64,000 nt of DNA, from contig CAZYMU010000009.1 in NCBI GenBank assembly GCA_964648465.1, positions 18,958 to 82,957 on the forward strand, read 5' to 3'. This stretch comes from Aminicenans sp964648465. GTDB lineage: Bacteria > Acidobacteriota > Aminicenantia > Aminicenantales > Aminicenantaceae. Shown piece after piece: positions 18,662 to 26,991 of this stretch (position 1 is its first letter; each line of letters opens with the position of its first letter). The notes beneath the pieces are model-generated. The model had not been told where the DNA came from. It did not search any database and saw only the letters and a list, made by a program, of their open reading frames with translations. The position numbers were made by a program, and so were the translations under genes.

Positions 18662-20767
18662 TTACTTTATTCTTATTTTTTTGCTTGATGAAGAACTAGA
18701 AGAAACTCTTCTTGAAGAACGGCTAACTTTTGATTTAAAAGAACTTGAAGTCCGCTTGGGAACAGAATAACTTCTTGACGAGGAAACTCTTTTCCCTACC
18801 GAACTTGAGGAAGTCATACTTCTTGAATAATTTTTAGAGGGAGCCGTATAAAATCTCTTTTTTGCAGAGCTCTTAAAGGATGAACCAACACTGGAAGAAT
18901 ATCTGGACCTTATTACGCTACTCGATGTACTAACCCTTGGTGATTTTGAATACAGACGAGTCTTGTTTTGGCTCGTACTGGTTCTGTAGCGAGAAGAAAA
19001 ATTTGAGTTTCGGGAAGAATAACTCTTAATAGATGATGACTTGGCCCCTGTTCTGGATGTTTTCTGTGAGTTTAATCCACTGTTTTTTTTCAACGTCTCC
19101 CTGTTCAATTGTGGATTAGATGGGTAAATTCTGCTTTTATAATTATTTATCGGGGTTCTTGATGAATAGGCATTGGAAGATCTGGAGGCAAGACCAGTTC
19201 CGCTATTCTTTGAGAAAGAAGAGCTTCTCTGTTTAACTGGGACAGAAGAAATTGAACGTGAAAATGAAGTTCGCTGCGAAGGATAATTTTTTATCTTAGA
19301 CCGGGAACTGTATTTTTGAGACGAATCCGATTTAACACCCCCAGAAAGATGTGCTTTTACAGGCTGAGAATACCTGTTCTTTTCAGAGTATAACCGTGAA
19401 TTAGACATGTTCGATGTTCTGGGTTTTTTAATCAAAGAAGTCTTGACTCGGGAAGGGCTCGCACGAGAAGGCAAACCAGAGCTTTTTGCTGAAGAGTATG
19501 TTTTCCCAACATTACGTATTTTTGATCTTGAAAAAACCTCTACCACAGCGGAATCATGCATTCTTACTTTATTCTTTGCAAGGCTACTATCCGGCTGTAA
19601 AGATGACAAAGATATTTTTCCTAGCCGTGTAACCTGGCTCTGAGTTAATGCAACTTTAGTTATTTGTCGGGCCTGAAGTTGATTCTTGTGAACCACTGTT
19701 AGGGCTCGGGAATTGACAGGATAATGACCGCCATAATACCTGCTATAAAAATGATTATTGACGATAACCACTGGATAACCATAATAGCTTAAAGGGCACC
19801 ACCCAAAATAATTATACCCCCTGTGCCAATGTACCCATGCAGGCCCCCAGGATCTTGTCGGAATCCAGTGCCATCCAAGGCCCAACCTCCAGTGCCATCT
19901 CCCATAATGATATACACACCATCCCCAAGGCTCATAGGGAACCCATGTCCATCCTATAATGGGATACCAGGTCCATCTTCCATTATAATAAGGCCTCCAT
20001 GAATCATAATACACATTTGGAATCCAGACATGTCCATAAGGGCGCTCATAAACCCATCGTCCGTTATAGGCCAATTCAGACTCATATTCATAAAGTTCAG
20101 AAGGAAGATAACTTCTTCCTACACTTCGATTACACAACTCATCACGAGACCTGTTCCACTCTGCAAAACTCTCTGCGCTGTTTTCATAAAACCGATTCTC
20201 ACCAGAAGAAAAATATCCATTTTGAGCTACCAACATCTCTTCAGTATTCACCAATAAAGAGCCCTTTTCCCCAGCAGTTTCCGCTGCTCCTTCCAGCACA
20301 TGAAACTCTGTTTCTTTGTTATCTCTTACAATAAAATTATAAAGCCCTTTATCCAATATATAGAAGGAAGCATCCGGTGTATGTATTTCAAAATCCTTTT
20401 CTCTCTCTAAAAAATTTACTCTCAAATATGCACTTCCAGAAAGCAGATTGAGTTTAATCAGGTCATTCTCTCTCCTCGGAAGATTGATAAAATCAACCTG
20501 AGTATAGCTGTCAACACGCAAGTAATTTTTCCTTCCAAAATGAATCTCTGCACGTCCATCTCTTGTCCCCAGTTTTTCACCTTCAACAAGCGCTAAATTT
20601 ACAGTGCCTTCCTCATATCCCAGATCTTCTGTTCTCTGGATAAATACATCTCCCTTCACATAACTTAACCTAGCATAACTATAACCGTAATATTCAGGGG
20701 CCTCATATGAAAAAGTCAAAGAAACAAAAAAAGCCAAACATGAGATAAAAACCATTAGCTTTTTCAT
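18662..20767 (-). CDS. FecR-like / DUF6600 secreted protein with Ser/Arg-rich tail
   Basis: About 701 aa from the preferred ATG at 20767; a longer frame reaches 20866. The later start has a GGAGG site, begins a clean signal peptide (MKKLMVFISCLAFFVSL), and sits just below a -24/-12 promoter. Residues about 20-190 are FecR-like. Residues about 210-350 are a Trp/Tyr/Pro/Gly-rich block (repeated GRWTWYP, GWTWVPYEPWG, GRWHWRL) typical of DUF6600 proteins. The last 280 or so residues are low-complexity Ser/Arg/Lys/Tyr, ending KKIRIK. This predicts a secreted or surface protein with a basic disordered tail. Function unknown. Confidence 0.75.
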   Translation of the reverse strand: MKKLMVFISCLAFFVSLTFSYEAPEYYGYSYARLSYVKGDVFIQRTEDLGYEEGTVNLALVEGEKLGTRDGRAEIHFGRKNYLRVDSYTQVDFINLPRRENDLIKLNLLSGSAYLRVNFLEREKDFEIHTPDASFYILDKGLYNFIVRDNKETEFHVLEGAAETAGEKGSLLVNTEEMLVAQNGYFSSGENRFYENSAESFAEWNRSRDELCNRSVGRSYLPSELYEYESELAYNGRWVYERPYGHVWIPNVYYDSWRPYYNGRWTWYPIIGWTWVPYEPWGWCVYHYGRWHWRLGLGWHWIPTRSWGPAWVHWHRGYNYFGWCPLSYYGYPVVIVNNHFYSRYYGGHYPVNSRALTVVHKNQLQARQITKVALTQSQVTRLGKISLSSLQPDSSLAKNKVRMHDSAVVEVFSRSKIRNVGKTYSSAKSSGLPSRASPSRVKTSLIKKPRTSNMSNSRLYSEKNRYSQPVKAHLSGGVKSDSSQKYSSRSKIKNYPSQRTSFSRSISSVPVKQRSSSFSKNSGTGLASRSSNAYSSRTPINNYKSRIYPSNPQLNRETLKKNSGLNSQKTSRTGAKSSSIKSYSSRNSNFSSRYRTSTSQNKTRLYSKSPRVSTSSSVIRSRYSSSVGSSFKSSAKKRFYTAPSKNYSRSMTSSSSVGKRVSSSRSYSVPKRTSSSFKSKVSRSSRRVSSSSSSSKKIRIK

Positions 20768-20790
20768 TTTCGCCTCCAAACAACGACAAA

Positions 20791-20806
20791 AGCAAAAAAT
20801 ATGCCA
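20791..20806 (-). promoter_or_regulatory. Sigma-54 (-24/-12) promoter for the DUF6600 gene
   Basis: On the minus strand TGGCATA-TTTT-TTGCT fits TGGCAYR-N4-TTGCW with correct GG/GC spacing. The start of transcription would be near 20779, with the GGAGG site and ATG at 20767 immediately after. This also argues against the longer open frame starting at 20866. Confidence 0.5.
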
Positions 20807-20984
20807 ATTAGATTCCTCCTGTTTATGAAAAAATAAAAGATCCTGACTGTACTTATTTAAGGACAATTGACCAGATAATGATAAGACCCAAAGAGAAAAT
20901 ATAGACCAATTTAACTCATTCTCAATAGAAGTCTCATAACTGCTTTATTCTATCTCATTCATATAATAATATTTAAATATATTA

Positions 20985-21343
20985 TCGGCATTCTTTATGA
21001 ATAATCCAGGAGAACGTGGATTGTTCACAAGCCAAGCTTGCCGCAGATGCAAGGCACAGCACATGAAGTTGTGGTCCTTCACCACGAATGGGCTGTAACG
21101 AAGCGATATTGAAAGATTTAGCCTTTATGAGTCGATTTTAGAGGGAACCCGACGCGAAGTCGGGCCTGATGGATGGGTGAGCACTGTAGAATCAAAGGGG
21201 CGATGCTAATAATGGCTCAAGGACATTACAGCGCTGTTTAAGATAAACACGCGGAGTTCCAGCAAAGCCGAGAAGATAGGGGAGGAAATGGCATTAAAAA
21301 TCTTACTGAATCTGCAGAAACCTCGGCTTATGAATAATTCAGG
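20985..21343 (+). repeat. Dispersed repeat, copy B (long form)
   Basis: Starts TCGGCATTCTTTATGAATAA, contains the junction hairpin TGAATAATCC / GGATTGTTCA, then the internal stem ACAGCACAT (21056-21064) with ATGGGCTGT (21088-21096), one mismatch. It continues into a second module that copies A and C lack, including hairpin CCCGAC-GCGAA-GTCGGG (21148-21164), and ends TGAATAATTCAGG. It fills most of the gap between the DUF6600 gene and the 65-aa gene. Confidence 0.78.
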
Positions 21344-21457
21344 TTAGATTCCAGATTTTTAGAATAGAAAAAGCAATTACTGAAAACTAAAATTTGGTTG
21401 TTGATAGGAAGAAGCAGTCTTTTCAGTAAGGTTGCTTTTTCCCCTGCAATAAAAATA

Positions 21458-21655
21458 CTATTTCTTCTTCAGTATGGGCATACCTGTTCTTTCTGTCTCG
21501 ATGACTTTATAGGCATCAGGGACACTGTCCAATGACCCTTCTCTGATATCTCGAGCAAAAAAGTAAATTCTCTGCTGTCTCCCACCCTTTAGGTTAACAT
21601 CCTTGTAATGAAGATAATACTTAACACCTTTTGAATTAATAAACTCAAATGCCAT
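21458..21655 (-). CDS. Conserved small protein of unknown function
   Basis: 65 aa. The sequence (starts MAFEFINSKGVKYYLH, then KGGRQQRIYFFAR, and ends RTGMPILKKK) matches my recollection of a small conserved family found in several bacterial phyla and annotated only as hypothetical. Aromatic and basic residues alternate as in a compact beta protein, with no signal peptide or membrane segment. A strong GGGAGG site precedes the ATG. It stands alone beside repeat copy B. Role unknown. Confidence 0.75.
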   Translation of the reverse strand: MAFEFINSKGVKYYLHYKDVNLKGGRQQRIYFFARDIREGSLDSVPDAYKVIETERTGMPILKKK

Positions 21656-22005
21656 TTATTCTACCTCCCTATTAATTTTTATTTACAAACAGATACTGCA
21701 AACATAATAACAATCATACTTCTCTTTATGCAAGCCTTCTTTCCATAAATAATGAATTTCTATTGAGAACTCTTGCCAAACATATCGGGTCTTGTCCATT
21801 TTTATAAAAAAACAGGGGGATGTCAAGAATAAATTTGGAAAAATGTCAAGGTAAAGTAAAGCTCATCACAAAAATGGATGTTTGAATAGAAAATAAAAAG
21901 AAGAGAAAAAGATGAATTTGGCACTCTTTATCTAGTTGCGCATTATTTTAATGTAATGTGTCCCGAATATTCTTTATAAAATTTAAATATATTTATTTTT
22001 TTATC

Positions 22006-22033
22006 TTGACTTTTATTTTTTTCCTGTCATAAT
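22006..22033 (+). promoter_or_regulatory. Sigma-70-type promoter of the candidate small RNA
   Basis: TTGACT (22006-22011) and CATAAT (22028-22033) are separated by 16 bp, with an AT-rich upstream region. Predicted start is near 22040. Confidence 0.5.
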
Positions 22034-22039
22034 AATAGT

Positions 22040-22130
22040 GGTTCTTTTAGGCGGGCTGGAGAGAGCCCCCACCTTTTTTGGTTCCCATCATCAACCCCCC
22101 TTTTGCTGACAACAGCCCGCTCTTTATTTA
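22040..22130 (+). ncRNA. Candidate small structured RNA, C-rich loop
   Basis: It lies in a 583-bp gap without a coding frame. Downstream of a good promoter, GCGGGCTG (22051-22058) pairs perfectly with CAGCCCGC (22113-22120), which is followed by TCTTTATTT, a terminator-like tail. The 54-base interior is rich in C runs (GCCCCCACC, AACCCCCC) that could pair with Shine-Dalgarno sequences. No known family was recognised (not SRP, tmRNA or a classic 6S pattern that I can see). It could instead be the leader of the metallophosphoesterase transcript. Confidence 0.4.
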
Positions 22131-22157
22131 GAATCATTCCTCAAGCTTCATCATCCC

Positions 22158-22186
22158 TTGACTTGGTAAATATGTTCTCATATCAT
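22158..22186 (+). promoter_or_regulatory. Sigma-70-type promoter of the metallophosphoesterase gene
   Basis: TTGACT (22158-22163), a 17-bp spacer and TATCAT (22181-22186); the ATG follows about 45 bp after the predicted start. Confidence 0.5.
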
Positions 22187-22189
22187 TTA

Positions 22190-22215
22190 CCTGAATTATT
22201 CATGAAAACCGTCAA
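22190..22215 (+). repeat. Dispersed repeat, remnant G (end only)
   Basis: CCTGAATTATTCA followed by TGAAAACCGTC, the same start as remnant F at 16854. It forms part of the leader of the metallophosphoesterase gene. Confidence 0.5.
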
Positions 22216-22238
22216 TCAAATATATTTAAGGTAGGAAC

Positions 22239-23321
22239 ATGTTTAGACATAGAATGAACAAAAAATTTGGCGAAATCTACAGAGAGGCAAAAAAACCTGA
22301 AAACCAAATTCCTTTGGACCTTAAAAGGGATCTCTTTGTGCTTTTCTCAGACCACCACAAAGGTGACGGAAGTCCTGCCGACGACTTTAAAAAAAATGCT
22401 ATCCTCTATGACTTTGCATTATCATATTACAAAAAAAATGGATATAAGCTCATTGTTCTAGGAGATAACGAAGAACTTTGGGAAAATCATTATGACAGTA
22501 TCTTGGTAAACTATAAAGCATTAATCGAGAAAGAAATCGAAATGGCATTAGACAGTCCTGACAACAAGAAAATAAGACTGTGGGGAAACCATGATAAAGA
22601 AATTTCTCTTCGAAAATTCAGACACTCTAAACATACACAATATAAAAAAGTCCTTAAGAATGTTGAGTACAGAGAAGGTCTCTGCCTAGGAGAAAACATA
22701 TTTCTCATACACGGTCATCAAGGAAGATTCTTCGACGATATAGCATGGAAAATAAGCAGGTGGGCTGTCCAGTTTATATGGAAAACGATCCAAAAAATCT
22801 TTAACATAGGAATCGACGGCCCTGCAGAAAATTTTAAGATTCGTGACAATCTAGAAATGGAATATTATAAATGGGCCAAGAAAAACCATACAATTCTGAT
22901 ATGCGGCCATACTCATAGAGCTGTTTTTGCATCCTCGACTCATATTGACTCTTTACATAGCGAAATCCAGCAGTTAAAGGGATTGCTGGATCATATATCT
23001 TCTGACAAAAAGGAAAATATTGAAAAAGAAATAATTTCCAGACAGAGGCAAATAGAGAAAATTCTTATGCCCAGATCAGGAAAAACTCCCAAACCATTCG
23101 AAGAAAAATCAATTCGGCCAGTCCCATGTTATTTCAACGACGGCTGCTGCGGTTATACAAACGGAATAACCTGCATTGAAATAGAAAAAGGAATCATCCG
23201 ACTCATCAAATGGCAGCGTCAAGAAAAAAGAAGAATAATCTTCGGTGAACGCAATTTGCAGCTTCTTCTTAAATATATCAAGAAAGGCCTGCCTCTTGAT
23301 GATCCTTTAAAGCCTGCATAA
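22239..23321 (+). CDS. Calcineurin-like metallophosphoesterase
   Basis: 360 aa. The five metal-binding motifs of the superfamily are all visible: FSDHHKGDG (DxH), LGDNEELW (GD), WGNHDKE (GNHD), LIHGHQG and ICGHTHRAVF (GHxH). The large insert between the last motifs and the C-terminal helical tail (after residue 320) are not typical of LpxH, so the substrate cannot be named. No signal peptide, so cytoplasmic. A TAAGGTAGG site precedes the ATG. A single-gene unit ending in a strong terminator. Confidence 0.85.
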   Translation: MFRHRMNKKFGEIYREAKKPENQIPLDLKRDLFVLFSDHHKGDGSPADDFKKNAILYDFALSYYKKNGYKLIVLGDNEELWENHYDSILVNYKALIEKEIEMALDSPDNKKIRLWGNHDKEISLRKFRHSKHTQYKKVLKNVEYREGLCLGENIFLIHGHQGRFFDDIAWKISRWAVQFIWKTIQKIFNIGIDGPAENFKIRDNLEMEYYKWAKKNHTILICGHTHRAVFASSTHIDSLHSEIQQLKGLLDHISSDKKENIEKEIISRQRQIEKILMPRSGKTPKPFEEKSIRPVPCYFNDGCCGYTNGITCIEIEKGIIRLIKWQRQEKRRIIFGERNLQLLLKYIKKGLPLDDPLKPA

Positions 23322-23361
23322 TCCGAATTATATATTTTAGCTAACCTGTGGAAGGAGGACA

Positions 23362-23390
23362 GGAGAGGAAGTGTCCTTCCTCTCCCTTTT
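23362..23390 (+). terminator. Rho-independent terminator after the metallophosphoesterase
   Basis: GGAGAGGAAG (23362-23371), loop TGTC, then CTTCCTCTCC (23376-23385), a perfect 10-bp stem, followed by CTTTT. A second, weaker hairpin TCACCCC/GGGGTGA lies at 23485-23512 in the same 325-bp gap. Confidence 0.82.
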
Positions 23391-23604
23391 CAAAACCTTG
23401 ACGCTGCCTTGGATGAGAAATTTCATCACGTCAAAATTTCCTCAAAATTAGTAAAATTCTGACATAATACTAATATCAGGTCAATCACCCCTAAAGAGGA
23501 TTCAAGGGGTGAATTTTAAAACACTCTATCCCAGCGCTGATCTTCAAAGCAGTTCTTCCTGGACTGACAAGCATAAGCGCATCTTCAAGTTTTTTAAAGC
23601 AAAT

Positions 23605-23632
23605 TTGAAATAAAAACTATTTTCCTTATAAT
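23605..23632 (+). promoter_or_regulatory. Sigma-70-type promoter of the ABC transporter operon
   Basis: TTGAAA (23605-23610), a 16-bp spacer and a perfect TATAAT (23627-23632), 15 bp before the ATG. Confidence 0.6.
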
Positions 23633-23646
23633 AGAGAAAGAATCCT

Positions 23647-24564
23647 ATGGTAACAGCACTAACAATCGAGAATCTCCATAAATCATTTAAAACTGGCTTT
23701 ATACCCAAAAAAGTTAAAATTCTCAGTGGAATATCTCTAGACGTCAAAAAGGGGGAAATCTTTGGCTATCTTGGGCCAAACGGTGCAGGAAAAACAACAA
23801 CCATTAAGTGCATCCTCGGCCTCATCTTTCCGGAAGAAGGTGAAATTAAAATTTTTGGCCAGCCCAATCTCTCGCTTCAAGCCAAGGAACAAATAGGATT
23901 TCTTCCTGAAAACCCATATTTTTACGATCATCTTACAGCATCAGAATTCCTGCATTTTTACGGCCAACTATCCACTTTCGAGAAACAAGAAAAAGAAGAA
24001 AAAGTTAACAGCTTGCTCCATCTTGTAGGATTGGAGCAGTCAGCAAACCTGCAGCTTCGCAAATTTTCCCGAGGAATGCTTCAGAGAATAGGCATGGCCC
24101 AGACACTTCTTAATGATCCTTCGCTTGTCCTTCTAGATGAACCTCTCGGAGGCCTTGATCCCATTGGAAGAAAAGAAATAAGAGATATAATTGTCAGTCT
24201 CAAGGAAAAAGGAAAAACTGTTTTTCTTTCTTCCCACATACTTCAGGATATTGAAATGATTTGTGATCGGGTAGCTATCATCGTTGACGGTCAAATTATC
24301 AACCAGGGAAAGCTTCAAGACTTGATTTCAGAAAAAGTCCTGTTCACTGAAGTTGTTGTCTCTGGAATAGAAAAAAAATATCTTGAAGGTATAGGGGAAG
24401 GCTTATCAACCCAAGGAGGACAAACCTTTCTCAAAATTTTCGACGATGAAAAACTTGAAAAGGTCCTCCAGTATGTCCAATCCAAACAAGGAAAAATACA
24501 TACGCTTATTCCCAGGACAGAAACTCTGGAAGACCTTTTTGTTGGAATTGTGAAACAAAAATGA
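23647..24564 (+). CDS. ABC transporter ATP-binding protein
   Basis: 305 aa. It has Walker A GPNGAGKTT, signature LRKFSRGMLQRIG, Walker B LVLLDEPLGGLDP and the switch His in FLSSHI. The order and length match the CcmA/NatA-type ABC-2 exporters. The last 80 or so residues form the small C-terminal domain seen in this group. It overlaps the permease gene by 4 bp, so the two form one exporter. Substrate unknown; downstream genes (TPR protein, prepilin peptidase) hint at envelope work but do not prove it. Confidence 0.93.
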   Translation: MVTALTIENLHKSFKTGFIPKKVKILSGISLDVKKGEIFGYLGPNGAGKTTTIKCILGLIFPEEGEIKIFGQPNLSLQAKEQIGFLPENPYFYDHLTASEFLHFYGQLSTFEKQEKEEKVNSLLHLVGLEQSANLQLRKFSRGMLQRIGMAQTLLNDPSLVLLDEPLGGLDPIGRKEIRDIIVSLKEKGKTVFLSSHILQDIEMICDRVAIIVDGQIINQGKLQDLISEKVLFTEVVVSGIEKKYLEGIGEGLSTQGGQTFLKIFDDEKLEKVLQYVQSKQGKIHTLIPRTETLEDLFVGIVKQK

Positions 24565-25325
24565 AAATACGTGCTATTGCTTTAAACACATTTAAAGAGG
24601 CTATTAGAGACAGAATACTCTATCTTCTTCTCTTTTTTGCTGCTGTAAGCCTTTTGTTTTCACGTTTTCTTGCTCTTCTTACGGTTGGAGACAGAGTTAA
24701 AATAATCAGAGATGTCGGGCTTAGTTCTATTTCGATTTTCGGCGTCTTAATGGCCATCCTGATAGGAACAGGACTCGTCTACAAGGAAATCGACAAAAAA
24801 ACTATTTATACTCTTCTTTCTAAACCTGTCCATAGATACCAATTCCTATTGGGGAAATTCTTGGGCTTAATCATAACTCTTTTCATCATGCTTTTCTTTA
24901 TGAGCTTCATATTTATTGCTCTGGTATTTTTTCATACATTTAAGATTGAATGGAACTTGCTTATCCCTATCTTTTTCGTCTTTTTTGAACTCTGCCTCAT
25001 CACAGCTGTAGCCATACTATTCTCCTGTTTCTCAACACCCATATTAAGCTCTATCTTTTCTCTTGCTTTCTACCTTATTGGCCATCTTTCCTGGGGATTG
25101 GAAGGTCTTATTCAAAAAATGAAGCCCGGTGTAGGAAAGATTCTGGCACAAATTGTTTATACTTTTCTTCCTGACCTGGAAAATTTTAATTTCAAGACTG
25201 AAATTGTTCAACACCTGCCAATTCCTTCCAAAATTTTTATCATCTCCACCCTGTATGGATTCTTCTATACTCTTTTTATCCTTGCCCTGGCTATGCTTAT
25301 TTTCAGAAGACGAAACTTTATCTAG
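24561..25325 (+). CDS. ABC-2 type transporter permease
   Basis: 254 aa with six hydrophobic segments, in the NosY/ABC-2 permease pattern: an amphipathic N-terminal helix (ALNTFKEAIRDRILYLLLFF), then the EIDKKTIYTLLSKPVHRYQFLLGKF element that contacts the ATPase. The start overlaps the ATPase stop (ATGA). It pairs with the ATP-binding protein to form an exporter whose substrate is unknown. Confidence 0.87.
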   Translation: MKIRAIALNTFKEAIRDRILYLLLFFAAVSLLFSRFLALLTVGDRVKIIRDVGLSSISIFGVLMAILIGTGLVYKEIDKKTIYTLLSKPVHRYQFLLGKFLGLIITLFIMLFFMSFIFIALVFFHTFKIEWNLLIPIFFVFFELCLITAVAILFSCFSTPILSSIFSLAFYLIGHLSWGLEGLIQKMKPGVGKILAQIVYTFLPDLENFNFKTEIVQHLPIPSKIFIISTLYGFFYTLFILALAMLIFRRRNFI

Positions 25326-25330
25326 ACATA

Positions 25331-26167
25331 ATGAAAAAGACACCTCTCGCAATTATTCTTATTTTAAGCTGTCTTATTTTCTTAGGACTTAAGCTCAAAG
25401 CGGACAAGATTACTCGTACTAAAGTCCCGGGTTCCTCCATTATCTACATTCCTTCTGGAAAATATTTAAGGTTCGCCACATTTGGATTTCCTTCCTTCAC
25501 GGCTGACATGATCTATATCTGGGCCATCCAGTACTACAGCAATTATTCTATCGAGGACAGATTTGATTATCTGGACCACATTTTTTCAATCATCTCTGAG
25601 TTAGATCCCCACTATCTTGACCCTTATGAAATCGGGTCCTTAATAGCCGCCCATGAAGCCAGAGATGTAAAAACTGCCTGTAAAATTCTTGATAGAGGCC
25701 TGGAGAAAAACCCAAAGGAGTGGATTTTCCCATTTGAAGCAGGGCATATCGCTCAGATGGTAGAAAAGGACTTTGCCCTGGCTCAAAAATATTATAAGAG
25801 AACGATGGAGATCGAAGGAGCACCTGCATTAGTCAGAAGACTGTATGCCAATGCAGCCTTCAAGATTATGGACTATAAAACATCCTTGGAAAACTGGCTG
25901 GAAATTTACCAGGAAGCAGAAGATGAACGGATAAAAAAAATCGCATCCAACCAAATTTATCAAATAAAGACAACCATAGATATCAAGACAATCAAAGAAG
26001 CAATCGAAAAATTCAAGGAAAGATTCGGCCGCAATCCCACGGAACTAGCCCAGCTCGTGAATGATGGCTTGCTGGATTCTCTCCCAAAAGATCTTGATGG
26101 AAAAGAATACATTTATGACTCTCAGACAGGCGGGGTAAAAGCTCCTACAATATGGTGGAAAAGATAA
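25331..26167 (+). CDS. Membrane-anchored TPR-like protein
   Basis: 278 aa that I do not recognise as a named family. One N-terminal membrane anchor (about 5-22) is followed by helical TPR-like pairs (about 55-215: YLDPYEIGSLIAAHEARDVKTACKILDRGLEKNP). The C-terminal segment (about 225-275: GRNPTELAQLVNDGLLDSLPKD, then a GKEYIYDSQTGGV turn) resembles the globular tail of pseudopilin-like proteins. It sits 5 bp after the ABC permease and overlaps the prepilin peptidase by 16 bp, so a role in the same export or pilus pathway is plausible but inferred. Confidence 0.65.
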   Translation: MKKTPLAIILILSCLIFLGLKLKADKITRTKVPGSSIIYIPSGKYLRFATFGFPSFTADMIYIWAIQYYSNYSIEDRFDYLDHIFSIISELDPHYLDPYEIGSLIAAHEARDVKTACKILDRGLEKNPKEWIFPFEAGHIAQMVEKDFALAQKYYKRTMEIEGAPALVRRLYANAAFKIMDYKTSLENWLEIYQEAEDERIKKIASNQIYQIKTTIDIKTIKEAIEKFKERFGRNPTELAQLVNDGLLDSLPKDLDGKEYIYDSQTGGVKAPTIWWKR

Positions 26168-26925
26168 TCATAATCATACTATTTGGCCTTGTATGGGGAA
26201 GCTTTTTAAATGTAGTCATATATAGAGTTCCCCTTGGAATAAGTATTGTTCATCCTCCTTCTTCCTGTCCTCACTGCAAAAAGAGAATAAAATTTTATGA
26301 TAATATTCCTGTCTTTTCCTACTTGTTCCTCGGTGGAAAATGCCGTTACTGTAAGGCAAAAATCCCCATATCCTACTTTCTTGTTGAAGTTCTGACACCA
26401 TTGAGTTTTCTCGTTCTCTACAATCAATACACTCTTAGTATCCATTTCTTCTCATCATGTATCTTCACAAGCGCATTGATTACTCTGGGTTTCATTGATT
26501 TCTACCATCAGATTCTGCCCGATGAAATAACACTCTCAGGATTGGCTTTAGCTCTCGTTTATTCGCTTTTCCGCAAAGATTTTACCCTGACTCAATCCCT
26601 TGTTGGTGCCGTAGTTGGAGCGGGATTTCTTCTTCTCATATATGGAGCTTATTTTCTGTTTCGAAAAAAAGAAGGGCTAGGCATGGGCGATGTGACAATG
26701 ATGCTTATGATCGGTGCTTTCCTTGGCTGGAAGCAGACTCTTTTTACTCTTATTCTCGCTTCTTTTACCGGTGCTCTCGTTGGGCTCTGCTTTATTTTCT
26801 TTAAGAAGAAAGATCTTCAGTATTCCCTTCCATTCGGGACATTTTTAGCCCCAGCTGCTTTTGTTGCACTGATTTGGGGAGAAAGAATCATCAACGCCTA
26901 TCTGAGCCTGTATAAAAATTTGTAA
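26152..26925 (+). CDS. pilD: Prepilin peptidase / N-methyltransferase
   Basis: 257 aa, an aspartic membrane protease that cuts the leader of type IV prepilins and methylates the new N-terminus. It has the cytoplasmic zinc-like cysteine pairs (CPHCKKR, CRYCKAK), the first catalytic Asp in GFIDFYHQILPDE and the second in GLGMGDV (GxGD), across about seven to eight membrane helices. Substrates include the minor pilins encoded at 30.6-33.6 kb on the other strand. The start overlaps the preceding TPR gene. Confidence 0.93.
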   Translation: MVEKIIIIILFGLVWGSFLNVVIYRVPLGISIVHPPSSCPHCKKRIKFYDNIPVFSYLFLGGKCRYCKAKIPISYFLVEVLTPLSFLVLYNQYTLSIHFFSSCIFTSALITLGFIDFYHQILPDEITLSGLALALVYSLFRKDFTLTQSLVGAVVGAGFLLLIYGAYFLFRKKEGLGMGDVTMMLMIGAFLGWKQTLFTLILASFTGALVGLCFIFFKKKDLQYSLPFGTFLAPAAFVALIWGERIINAYLSLYKNL

Positions 26926-26991
26926 GAAGCAGGAATTTAGATTCAAAGGTTATTGCTTAAACCATACTAATAACATTCAGGGCTTAAGGAT

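Noticed and set aside
20985..21343. Group II intron or CRISPR explanation for the repeats
   Set aside because: No reverse transcriptase, no domain V pattern, no regular spacers; copies are dispersed and modular.
21100..21343. Repeat module as remnant transposase gene
   Set aside because: The frame shared by copies B and D has a conserved stop after about 20 residues and no recognisable motif; the conserved hairpin points to a non-coding role.
21729..21747. TGGAAAG...TTGCAT as a further sigma-54 promoter before the 65-aa gene
   Set aside because: GG and GC are 11 bases apart rather than 10, which is not tolerated.
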